Origin: Vibrio cyclitrophicus
GTDB taxonomy: Bacteria; Pseudomonadota; Gammaproteobacteria; Enterobacterales; Vibrionaceae
DNA length: 64,000 bases
Assembly (NCBI GenBank): GCA_023206055.1
Contig: CP065366.1
Span: forward strand, 1,612,001-1,676,000
Reading direction: 5' to 3'
Under the pieces are notes generated by a model. That model did not search any database, was not told the origin of the DNA, and worked only from the letters and a program-made list of their open reading frames with translations. Below, piece after piece: positions 15,465-24,092 of the stretch. Positions within the stretch are counted from its first letter, which is position 1. Every line of letters starts with the position of its first letter. Position numbers and translations under genes: made by a program.

Positions 15465-17870
15465 ATGAAATTCAGTGAATCTTGGCTACGCGAGTGGGTT
15501 AAACCTGCAATTAACAGCGAAGAGCTAGCTCACCAAATCACTATGGCTGGTTTGGAAGTTGACGATGTAGAACCTGTTGCTGGTGAATTCACCGGCGTTA
15601 AAGTAGGTAAAGTGGTTGAGTGCGGTCAGCACCCAGACGCAGACAAACTACAAGTTACAAAAATTGATATCGGCGAAGAAGAGCTGTTAGACATCGTTTG
15701 TGGTGCATCTAACTGTCGTCTTGGCCTAACTGTAGCAGTAGCAACAGTTGGCGCAGTACTTCCTGGTGACTTCAAAATCAAGAAAGCAAAACTACGTGGC
15801 GTTCCATCGCACGGCATGCTTTGTTCTTTCTCTGAACTAGGTATCGACGTAGAGTCTGACGGCATCCTTGAGCTGCCTGAAGGCACAACGCTAGGTATGG
15901 ACGTACGTGAGCTTCTTGAGCTTAACGACGTAACTATCGACGTAGACCTAACAGCAAACCGCGCAGACTGCTTCAGCATCCGCGGCCTTGCTCGTGAAGT
16001 TGGCGTACTAAACCGCGCAGACGTTACAGAGCCAACAGTTGACGCTGTTGCAACAAGCATTGAAGACACAGTATCTGTTGAAATCAAAGCAACGGATGCT
16101 TGTCCACGTTACCTTGGCCGTGTGGTTAAGAACGTAAACGTGAAAGCGGAATCTCCAATCTGGATGCAAGAAAAACTGCGCCGTTGTGGTATCCGTTCTA
16201 TCGACCCAGTTGTAGACATCACAAACTACGTGATGCTAGAGCAAGGCCAACCAATGCACGCATTTGATCTTGCTAAGATCGAAGGCGGTATCGTGGTTCG
16301 TCTAGCAGAGCAGGGCGAAAAACTAACACTTCTAGATGGCAACGAAGCTGAACTAAACAGCAACACACTTGTTATCGCAGACCAAAACAAAGCACTAGCA
16401 ATCGCTGGTATCTTTGGCGGTCAAGATTCAGGTGTTACTACTGAAACGACTGACGTACTTCTTGAAGCTGCATTCTTCGCACCGGATCACATCCGTGGTC
16501 GCGCACGTGCTTACGGCCTTCACACAGATTCTTCTCTACGTTTCGAACGTGGTGTTGATTCAACGCTACAAGCAGCAGCAATGGAGCGTGCAACACAGCT
16601 TCTAGTTGAAATCTGCGGTGGTGAAGTTGCGCCAGTAAACGGCAGCGAATCTGAAGCTGATCTTCCTAAAGCAAACGTAGTTGCTCTACGTCGCGCTAAG
16701 CTAGACAGCCTACTAGGTCACGAAATCCCATCTACAGACGTAGTGGAAATTCTTACTCGCCTAGGTTGTACTGTTTCTGTTGTAGAAGATACGGAGACGA
16801 CAGAAGCTGGTTGGACGGCAACGTCTCCATCTTGGCGTTTTGATATCGCAATCGAGCAAGACCTAATTGAAGAAGTAGGTCGTATCTACGGTTACGATAA
16901 CATTCCAAACCAAGCGCCTAAAGCGGCACTTAAAATGAATGACCACAAAGAAGCTAACCAACCGCTTAAGCGCGTTCGTGACCTTCTTGTAGACCGTGGC
17001 TACCACGAAGCAATCACATACAGCTTCGTAGAACCAGAACAGCAAAAGCTTGTTGTACCTGGTGTTGAGCCGCTAATCCTGCCATTCCCAATCTCTGCGG
17101 ACATGTCAGCAATGCGTCTTGGCCTAATCCAAGGTCTACTAAACACAGTTGTTCACAACCAGAAGCGTCAACAGTCTCGCGTTCGTCTATTCGAATCAGG
17201 CCTACGTTTCATCCCTGAAGCAACTGCTGAAAACGGCATGCGCCAAGAAATGATGCTTGCGGGCGTTATCTCTGGTACTCGTGGCGAAGAGCACTGGGAC
17301 ATTGCAACTAACACTGTAGATTTCTTCGATCTTAAAGGTGACTTAGAAGCCGTTCTTGAGCTTTCTGCAAACGAAATCGCATACAGCTTCAAATCTGCTA
17401 AGCACCCAGCACTTCACCCAGGTCAAACTGCGGCTATCGTAGTAGACGGCAAAGAAGTGGGTATCATTGGTACTGTTCACCCAGAACTAGAGCGTAAGTT
17501 TGGTCTTAACGGCCGTACTATTGTATTCGAAATCGAATGGGCAGCTATCAACACTCGCGTGCTTCCAGAAGCAGTAGCAGTATCTAAGTTCCCTGCAAAC
17601 CGTCGTGATATCGCAGTAGTTGTTGACGAAGCAGTAGCTTCTGGCGACATCGTTGAAGCGTGTATCGCTGCTGGTGGCGAATTCCTAACAGGCGCTAAAC
17701 TGTTCGACGTATACGTTGGCCAAGGCGTTGAAGAAGGTAAGAAGAGCCTAGCAATCGCACTTAGCCTACAGTCTGTAGAGCGCACACTTGAAGATGCAGA
17801 CATCGCTGGTTCAGTAGATGCTATCGTAGCTTCAATCTCAGAGAAATTCGGCGCAGCACTTCGCGACTAA
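15465..17870 (+). CDS. pheT: phenylalanyl-tRNA synthetase beta subunit
   Basis: Beta subunit (801 residues; E. coli 795). Domains in order: N-terminal region with an EMAP-like tRNA-binding fold (about 40-150, GKVVECGQHPDADKLQVTKI), B3/B4 editing domain (about 215-390, with VDITNYVMLE and GQPMHAFD), B5 (about 400-480, ending RFDIAIEQDLIEEVGRIYGY), catalytic-like core, and C-terminal FDX-ACB anticodon-binding domain (about 705-800, VSKFPANRRDIAVVVDE). Cotranscribed with pheS. In enterics pheT is followed closely by ihfA; here the terminator and the minus-strand reverse transcriptase follow instead. Confidence 0.97.
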   Translation: MKFSESWLREWVKPAINSEELAHQITMAGLEVDDVEPVAGEFTGVKVGKVVECGQHPDADKLQVTKIDIGEEELLDIVCGASNCRLGLTVAVATVGAVLPGDFKIKKAKLRGVPSHGMLCSFSELGIDVESDGILELPEGTTLGMDVRELLELNDVTIDVDLTANRADCFSIRGLAREVGVLNRADVTEPTVDAVATSIEDTVSVEIKATDACPRYLGRVVKNVNVKAESPIWMQEKLRRCGIRSIDPVVDITNYVMLEQGQPMHAFDLAKIEGGIVVRLAEQGEKLTLLDGNEAELNSNTLVIADQNKALAIAGIFGGQDSGVTTETTDVLLEAAFFAPDHIRGRARAYGLHTDSSLRFERGVDSTLQAAAMERATQLLVEICGGEVAPVNGSESEADLPKANVVALRRAKLDSLLGHEIPSTDVVEILTRLGCTVSVVEDTETTEAGWTATSPSWRFDIAIEQDLIEEVGRIYGYDNIPNQAPKAALKMNDHKEANQPLKRVRDLLVDRGYHEAITYSFVEPEQQKLVVPGVEPLILPFPISADMSAMRLGLIQGLLNTVVHNQKRQQSRVRLFESGLRFIPEATAENGMRQEMMLAGVISGTRGEEHWDIATNTVDFFDLKGDLEAVLELSANEIAYSFKSAKHPALHPGQTAAIVVDGKEVGIIGTVHPELERKFGLNGRTIVFEIEWAAINTRVLPEAVAVSKFPANRRDIAVVVDEAVASGDIVEACIAAGGEFLTGAKLFDVYVGQGVEEGKKSLAIALSLQSVERTLEDADIAGSVDAIVASISEKFGAALRD

Positions 17871-17893
17871 TCTCTTCTGATAGATAGAAAATC

Positions 17894-17921
17894 AAAGGCC
17901 TCGCAATTGCGAGGCCTTTTT
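17894..17921. terminator. pheT terminator, copy 1 of a repeated hairpin family
   Basis: AAAGGCCTCGCA and TGCGAGGCCTTT pair perfectly, followed by T5 on the plus strand. Near-identical hairpins recur at 23842, 25076, 26396, 33728, 35590 and, with one arm eroded, 44702. Confidence 0.9.
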
Positions 17922-17967
17922 GTTTTGGCAAAAATTGAAGGTTCGATAGTTGTAAGTTAGAAGACAC

Positions 17968-18000
17968 ATGTGTATCTAATGTTGTAAATTAGATACACAT
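17968..18000. repeat. perfect 13-bp inverted repeat 3' of the reverse transcriptase gene
   Basis: ATGTGTATCTAAT (17968-17980) and ATTAGATACACAT (17988-18000) are exact inverted copies around a 7-base spacer. They end 19 bp past the stop codon of the primase-RT gene. There is no T-run on the minus strand, so this is not a typical terminator. It could stabilise the mRNA 3' end or mark a mobile module edge. Confidence 0.75.
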
Positions 18001-18019
18001 AATAATTTCAGTTTGAATT

Positions 18020-21000
18020 TTACTTATCTGCTAACTCTAATATTCTGTTAAACGGCTTACAATGTTCCTCAGATTTAGTACCGCAGGTTAAAAAGCTAAA
18101 CGATTTCTTTGGAAGGGATTGGTACCTAGCAACAACGTTCATCTTATTGACTTCATTTTCATCTTTATACTTAGTATATGTACCTGCGTGGGATAAATGA
18201 TCGTACAGGTCAGATAAAGCGAATTCATCAAGCAGCAAATTTGTGAAAATTGACTTCTCATGTTGATTTATCTTAGTTGTACTACCAAAAAACGCATTGT
18301 CACCAATGTCTCTTCCGTTTTCGACATTTACTTTTATTTGAGTCCCGAGGATTCCTTGTAGTGTCTCTTGTATTTTTATGATTGCTTGTTCGGTATAAAG
18401 AACAGTGCAAATATTAAGCACTTCAAGCTTCGAGAATATACTAAATAGGTTAGTATGATCTTCTTCAGTAAATTCAAAATAGTTGTCGTTCGGCCTGCTA
18501 CCTTTGCCTTTTAAATAGAACTCCAACGCTCTCTTCACCTGAGAACCTGTTAGGACAAGATCTGTAATAAGGGTAGCTTGTTTTGAGTCGTTGGTAAGTG
18601 AACGTGGGGTAAATGTAGCAACCCCTCTGCCAATATCTTTATCGCGATATAGGATCCTGTGTGTACCGTTGTAATCGGCTACTTCTTTGATCAAAAAGAG
18701 GTTGCTGTTTGGTGTATCTAGTTCTTTTACTTTGTGAATGAATTTTTGTATTTCACTTTCTAGCATGCATTCATGTGAACTAATCAAAGTAATTAATGGT
18801 TGATGGAACTTCTGAGGTAGGTGGTGTAGCCATTTTGTTAGTAGATTTTCTGCTTCTGATATCGAGATACCATTGTGATGTTTCACGACAACTGAAGCGT
18901 CATCAAAACCATTTAATGAGGTTATATCACTTGCTGACAATGTAATAATAGGGTAACTATATTTAAGTTTCTGCTTTTCAATTAGAATGTTATAACGCTC
19001 TCGAAGAGTTGAGTACATAACACTTAAACAGTTAGCTAGTGAAATAATATATACAGTTTCGCCATTTTGATAAGAATAAATATGTTCAGAACCATTAATC
19101 AAGGCGAGATGTTTCATTTCAAATGAAACGACTTCTTTGAGCTTAGGGTTTACTATCAGTACATCGTTGAACGCATAACTTTTGTTATCAATTCTTACTG
19201 TTCTCGATGTCAAGAAAGCGTTGACTTGAGATATCTTAAAGTCTTTGAGCGTAATATTGTCTTTTTCAAGCTGACTACTAGAAATTTGTTCTTCAATTAT
19301 TTTTATGTAAGTTAAAATATCCTCATGAAGATGAAAAGGAATTGTAACTAAAAGATTTTTATTAATTTTAGAAAGTGAGTTTTGGATGCAAAATAATACT
19401 GAATGAAGGTTAGAGTCGTCGATGTTCATATCATCTTCAACAATGAAAATATCCTGATTACTCACTTCGTTGTGAAAAATTGAGTATTGTTTTGAAAACC
19501 TTTCCAGACGTGTTATTGAATCAAGATTTGAAAGGTATATATAGAGAGAGGTTGCCATCGCGATATCAAAGAAAAAATCAGAATTATCACATGATTCATT
19601 TGTTATTTGTGAATAGAATTTAATAAGGAACTGAACCTTATCAATATCCATATCCAAATTATTAATATACTTTTCCTTCAATTTCTTCGTAGTTGGGTCA
19701 CTTTCAGAAATATAAGATAAAAATGAGTTTATGAAGCTATCTACTGAGTTCTCATATGAAGAAACATTTCCTACTTCATCATGTGAAATGATCTTTGAAT
19801 GATAACAAAACTCTTTAGAAAAAACCGAAACGGCATCTGGTGTTATTACTCTCTCAGGACAAAATACACTAGGGATATTTTCTCCTTCTTGTATATTCTT
19901 AAGAAATATTGTTAGAAGCTTAAATCTTGCTCTTATGTCAATATCATCTATATGGCGGCGGAATGTTGTCAGCCTTTCTCTATTATATTCGACTATAATT
20001 TCAGAAAATCCATTGCTGTGCTCTAAGTCCTTCTTGTTAGAAGTAAATAATGAGCTAGGTTTTCTGATGAGAATTTCATTGCCTTTACGTAGAGTTGTTG
20101 TACCGTTTTCTATTATATTTCTTTCAAACCATTTCTTATTATTTTGGGGGAAAATAGAAACACCTTCGTTTACTATAAGCCAATCATAGAAAGTTGATTT
20201 AGTCTTTAATTCATTGAGTTTGCTCGTAATTGTATCTTTGTTCCAATTTCTATTATCTATTGATAAATATACTAATAATGCATTGTGGTACTGCTCGAAT
20301 ATCTTTTTGTCATCAGGAAGTCCTCTAAAAAGGTTTCCATCTACAATTGAAGATATTACCCAATTTGCAGTAGCATTATCAATTTCAACTTTATCTAACT
20401 TTTCCAACCAGTTAGGAGCAAAGAAATTACCATTGTAATTAGAAAGAGAGTTAAATAAAAATACACAATATTTCCACATAGATTCGATTAAATCGGTAGA
20501 AAGAATCGATTTAGATACAGAGAACAGACAAAGAAGGTAATAAAACTTCTTAGTTGTAATCGGATCTAAAGTAGAAATATCAATATCTGATAAAGAGAAA
20601 GTATTATATTTTTCCTCTACTGACATTTTGGCAAAGAACAAAGATGCGATTTTACTTAGATCAACTTCGTTATCATTAAAACAGAAGATATAAATAACCT
20701 TAATGACATTCTTAAAAGATTTTATATCATTTATATAGATGTCTAAATGTGCTATCAATTCATCTACCGCATTTACCTTACTATAATCAGATATGGATGT
20801 TAATGCTGAAATATAATGCTCTGGTTCAATCTTAGTTATTTCTATATTTATACTAAAGCTTGTGATTAAGTAAGCTATATGTTCACAAACAATTCTTGAG
20901 TATGTGAGTTTAGGTTCGACAGCTTCAATGATTTTTTTTAGCGTCTCTCTATTATCTTTATTTGTTTCAATAGCGTTTATTATGCATGAAGTCAATACTT

Positions 21001-23347
21001 CAGACTGTAAAGTATCAAACTTGTCAATTGTATAAATTACTTCCCATCCGTCGTTTAGCTCAAACAGGAAATTAAACAAATTCTTGAACAAGCTTCCTCT
21101 CCCTATAGCTCTTTCAAGAGCAGGAAGAATCTGTTCTGTCTTTATTGCATTTAGCTCTGGAACTCCATCGAGATGTGAGAAGATGAAAGATAGATCATCT
21201 TGACAAGAATCAGACTGAACAAGCGTTACGAACTCATTGATAGCATTGTTTTTTTGTTTTTCACTTGATGTAACAAATGTTTTTGATACCTGATCTACCG
21301 CATATTTCGACTGAGATCTATATTTATCGAATTTATTATGAAAAGACGATATTTTAGAAACTACGGTTTTATCGCTATTAAGAGTTAGGTTTAAAAGCCC
21401 TAGGTTATTGCTAATCTCATTTAAAAGATTATCAGCCTCGTCTTTTGATTTTGTTACAAAAAATATATCATCAACATATCTTTCATATAAAAGTATATCA
21501 CTGTTCGATAACTTGTTTTTAAAACTTATGTCAATCTCAGATAAGTATAACTCTGCAAAGAAACGAGCATATGCAGGCCCTTGAGGTAAACCTTTGCTGC
21601 CACCAACAATTTCCTGTGTCATATTGAATATAGAATTAAGACATTTTTTGTATCTATTGCTTGTTTCGTTTCTCATTGACTCTACTTTATACTTTATTGC
21701 AGAGTCACCATCACCTAGTAATAATCTTTTAAGTCTGTCATGCGAAATGTTATCATAGAAGCCGCTTATATCTGTCTTAACAATATAAAAATCTTTGTAT
21801 GCTTCATTTTCAATAGCATCTGTGATATTCGAAATAAACTTAAGCCACAAGTAGAGCCATGGTTTGAAAATATATCCACCGTCAAAACCTTTGTTTATCT
21901 GATAACCGTGAGAATTGTTATCAGACTTAATGTCAAGGTAGTAAGCGATTTGCTTAAGAATACAAGAAGTCATAACTCTAGTGCTTGAGTTTAATGTAAC
22001 AAGCTCTCGTGTTTTATCTTCTTCATTCCTTACATGTTTATAATAGCCCCAGTTATTTGATCCATTTATAAACGCTTCCAATTCCGCTAAAAATTCACGA
22101 TTATCTTTTGAAGAAAGCTCTTCAATTACTATCTTAGACTGAACCTCATCGTTCATAAATAAGTAATTCAACTCGGCAGCTCGTGTGATCTCTATGTCTT
22201 TATTTGAGAACTCAAAATTGGCCTCTGTATATTCAAGGAAGTTTGGAATACAGAGTTTTATTAGCTCTTCAACGGAGAGTGAATCATCAAATTTGCAAGA
22301 TAGTGTACTTTCTATCTTATCTTGAATAGGGAAATTGAAATTTTTTAGAGCTTGTACCGCTGATTCAGTAACCTTTTCATCATAATTATCTAGCTTACTA
22401 AAAATTTCGTGTAAGATAATGTTGCTTAAATTAGGTTCATCTTTACATTCCAAATTACACAATAAACCTACTATTAATACACGCTCTTGATGCGTTAAAC
22501 TCTCTCCAAACTCAATTTTTTGAGCTAGTTTCTTAAGAGGTTTAACATCACTCCATAAATCCAGCAGAGCTTGTAGATTGAATGGCTTTCTTTGAACCTT
22601 GATGCTTTTTATTCTGTTGTACTGGACATTCTCTGATTCATAGCTCTCAAAAAATGTACCGAGACACTTCTCTAATGCAGATCTGTTGGTTGAGGTATGA
22701 TTTTCTAAAATATTTATATTTTCGGATAACATTGCATCAGATAGGGTATCGATTTTCTGAACTTTTTCGACTTCTTTCCTGTTGGGTAATAGGTAAGAAT
22801 AACATCCCGACTTTTTGTGCTTCGATAACGGTATTTTTACGCCCAGACCAACTCCTCCTGTTGGTGTTGCGGAGTGAGGAAATAAATCAATACCAATTAA
22901 ACTACTATCAAAATTTAGATTAACATCTTGTAAGATTGCCTGCTGTATATCAAACCCAGATCTGTAATTTAATGCTTCGTCAAAAGTAATCCATACATGG
23001 AAACCACGGTTTCCTGAGTACTCAAGTAAAAATGGGATCTCATTTTGTTCAAGAGTGTTGCAAAAGACATCAATTGTTTTCTTTAGTTCTTTCTCTCCTC
23101 GGGCAACTAAGCCGGAATCGATACATGATTTTAAAATATCAAAATCAAAGCATATCCATTTTATCGTTAAGTCACTGTTTTTTTGATATATTGCTATTGA
23201 TTTTTGGTTGAGAAGAACTTGTTTGATTAGTTCAGAGTTGACCACGCCAGCTTTTTTTCTGTATGTACCATCATCTTGCTGGTCAACATAGTGGCTTTGG
23301 TCAGTAGCCAATAAATTAGTAATTAACTTGCCATATTTTCTGTACAC
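18020..23347 (-). CDS. primase - reverse transcriptase - PRTase-like fusion protein (putative antiphage DRT/Abi-type system)
   Basis: Giant protein of 1775 residues. About 1-200 is an archaeo-eukaryotic primase: catalytic DFD at 68-70 (WICFDFD), SGNRGFHVW with His117, D154 and basic KIPLSKHKKSG (171-181), as in primases of conflict systems. About 430-700 is a reverse transcriptase: TDISGFYDNI (Asp526), GLPQGPAYARF (587-597) and YVDD (624-627); the PQGPAYAR form is like UG/Abi defence RTs, not group II introns or retrons. About 700-1580 is long, helical and unrecognised. About 1590-1610 has LITDLVLTGSQ, like the PRPP-binding loop of phosphoribosyltransferases. GTG start. Strongly AT-rich against pheT. 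It stands alone between pheT and repeats. Antiphage activity is inferred from RT families with similar layout; the primase and RT calls are firm, the PRTase call tentative. Confidence 0.85.
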   Translation of the reverse strand: MYRKYGKLITNLLATDQSHYVDQQDDGTYRKKAGVVNSELIKQVLLNQKSIAIYQKNSDLTIKWICFDFDILKSCIDSGLVARGEKELKKTIDVFCNTLEQNEIPFLLEYSGNRGFHVWITFDEALNYRSGFDIQQAILQDVNLNFDSSLIGIDLFPHSATPTGGVGLGVKIPLSKHKKSGCYSYLLPNRKEVEKVQKIDTLSDAMLSENINILENHTSTNRSALEKCLGTFFESYESENVQYNRIKSIKVQRKPFNLQALLDLWSDVKPLKKLAQKIEFGESLTHQERVLIVGLLCNLECKDEPNLSNIILHEIFSKLDNYDEKVTESAVQALKNFNFPIQDKIESTLSCKFDDSLSVEELIKLCIPNFLEYTEANFEFSNKDIEITRAAELNYLFMNDEVQSKIVIEELSSKDNREFLAELEAFINGSNNWGYYKHVRNEEDKTRELVTLNSSTRVMTSCILKQIAYYLDIKSDNNSHGYQINKGFDGGYIFKPWLYLWLKFISNITDAIENEAYKDFYIVKTDISGFYDNISHDRLKRLLLGDGDSAIKYKVESMRNETSNRYKKCLNSIFNMTQEIVGGSKGLPQGPAYARFFAELYLSEIDISFKNKLSNSDILLYERYVDDIFFVTKSKDEADNLLNEISNNLGLLNLTLNSDKTVVSKISSFHNKFDKYRSQSKYAVDQVSKTFVTSSEKQKNNAINEFVTLVQSDSCQDDLSFIFSHLDGVPELNAIKTEQILPALERAIGRGSLFKNLFNFLFELNDGWEVIYTIDKFDTLQSEVLTSCIINAIETNKDNRETLKKIIEAVEPKLTYSRIVCEHIAYLITSFSINIEITKIEPEHYISALTSISDYSKVNAVDELIAHLDIYINDIKSFKNVIKVIYIFCFNDNEVDLSKIASLFFAKMSVEEKYNTFSLSDIDISTLDPITTKKFYYLLCLFSVSKSILSTDLIESMWKYCVFLFNSLSNYNGNFFAPNWLEKLDKVEIDNATANWVISSIVDGNLFRGLPDDKKIFEQYHNALLVYLSIDNRNWNKDTITSKLNELKTKSTFYDWLIVNEGVSIFPQNNKKWFERNIIENGTTTLRKGNEILIRKPSSLFTSNKKDLEHSNGFSEIIVEYNRERLTTFRRHIDDIDIRARFKLLTIFLKNIQEGENIPSVFCPERVITPDAVSVFSKEFCYHSKIISHDEVGNVSSYENSVDSFINSFLSYISESDPTTKKLKEKYINNLDMDIDKVQFLIKFYSQITNESCDNSDFFFDIAMATSLYIYLSNLDSITRLERFSKQYSIFHNEVSNQDIFIVEDDMNIDDSNLHSVLFCIQNSLSKINKNLLVTIPFHLHEDILTYIKIIEEQISSSQLEKDNITLKDFKISQVNAFLTSRTVRIDNKSYAFNDVLIVNPKLKEVVSFEMKHLALINGSEHIYSYQNGETVYIISLANCLSVMYSTLRERYNILIEKQKLKYSYPIITLSASDITSLNGFDDASVVVKHHNGISISEAENLLTKWLHHLPQKFHQPLITLISSHECMLESEIQKFIHKVKELDTPNSNLFLIKEVADYNGTHRILYRDKDIGRGVATFTPRSLTNDSKQATLITDLVLTGSQVKRALEFYLKGKGSRPNDNYFEFTEEDHTNLFSIFSKLEVLNICTVLYTEQAIIKIQETLQGILGTQIKVNVENGRDIGDNAFFGSTTKINQHEKSIFTNLLLDEFALSDLYDHLSHAGTYTKYKDENEVNKMNVVARYQSLPKKSFSFLTCGTKSEEHCKPFNRILELADK

Positions 23348-23428
23348 TTTTGTCGGCTCCGTCGATTAAAAGCATTGTTTGATCGGGATGGTGATGCTCT
23401 GTTCTAGAGTATGGTATCCGATGCGCAA

Positions 23429-23437
23429 ATAATATCA
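23429..23437 (-). promoter_or_regulatory. possible extended -10 promoter of the primase-RT gene
   Basis: Read on the minus strand, TGATATTAT is a TGn extended -10 with TATTAT, about 80 bp before the GTG start. No convincing -35 is present. Confidence 0.35.
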
Positions 23438-23610
23438 TACACATACGTTACTTCCATCGAAAGATAAATAGGGTCAATTTCTATTGTCCAAAAGATTCAC
23501 TCTATAATGTTGAATTCAGGAAGTTGAGTAACACTTTTTTTATGTTCTTGGTGCTTCAATATCAACTCTATTACTCTGCGACCCCTGACCAGTCTACAAC
23601 TTCGATCTTT

Positions 23611-23753
23611 TTGTTGGTAATGGAAAGGGGAGGAACTGAATACCGATCGCTACATGTGCTGCTATATGTTCAGCGGCAAAGAATGTTCTCCCCCTCATTC
23701 ATATATCTCAAGAGATCGAGTCACTCCATTCGAGGGGGAGCTAGAGGGGGAGG
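23611..23753. repeat. MITE-like dispersed repeat, copy A
   Basis: Shares about 130 bp of clear similarity with 25199-25328, including the exact stretches AAAGGGGAGGAACTGAATAC and CAGCGGCAAAGAATGTTCTC. It ends with CGAGGGGGAGCTAGAGGGGG, the inverted counterpart of the CCCCTCCTAGCCTCCCCTTG that begins copy B. The left end of this copy is degenerate. No coding potential. Confidence 0.75.
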
Positions 23754-23841
23754 CTTTAGTCTACTAGCACCATTCACACAATGATGATGAAAGCCGTGGA
23801 GTCAGTGAAGTAGGGCGCTGTAATCGTTGATAGATAAAACT

Positions 23842-23868
23842 AAGGCCTCGTGTGTGCGAGGCCTTTTT
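23842..23868. terminator. repeated terminator hairpin, copy 2
   Basis: AAGGCCTCG and CGAGGCCTT around TGTGTG, then T3. The flank TGATAGATA-AAACT closely matches the flank of the pheT copy, so copies 1 and 2 bracket the primase-RT gene. Confidence 0.75.
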
Positions 23869-24092
23869 GTGAGTTGGAGGTTTTGCTAGCTACATTCATT
23901 TCAATTTGCGAGTGATGATCGCATCGTTCACTCGTTTATGGTCCTTAAACGACGGCCTCATAGTTATATAAATGCTCTATCAACCACTCCTAGATACGTA
24001 AGTAGCACCACTGTTATTAGTAGGGGCTGACCGAATCTAGGAGGTGCTTTCTACTGATAATAATTTTAACTATGTGTTTAGGACGTCCTGCT

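Larger units (their letters stand above)
23348..24092. other. 745-bp divergent intergenic region of the accessory island
   Basis: Holds, from left to right: the RT promoter side with a possible extended -10 (23429-23437, minus), a small hairpin ATGCTCT/AGAGTAT (23394-23412), a MITE-like repeat (23611-23753), repeated terminator copy 2 (23842-23868) and an inverted repeat ACTCCTAGAT/ATCTAGGAGG (23986-23995 and 24035-24044) just before the hydrolase gene. An associated non-coding RNA for the RT could lie in 23348-23560 but none can be recognised by eye. The only long open frame here translates the repeat and is rejected. Confidence 0.55.

Noticed and set aside
18020..23347. Retron or group II intron reverse transcriptase
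   Set aside because: No maturase/endonuclease domains, no intron RNA ends, and the RT motifs (PQGPAYAR, YVDD) with a fused primase fit UG/Abi-type enzymes better.
23524..23784. 86-codon open frame between the RT gene and the hydrolase
   Set aside because: It translates the MITE-like repeat, has no ribosome binding site and is Gly/Arg-biased by the G-rich repeat end.
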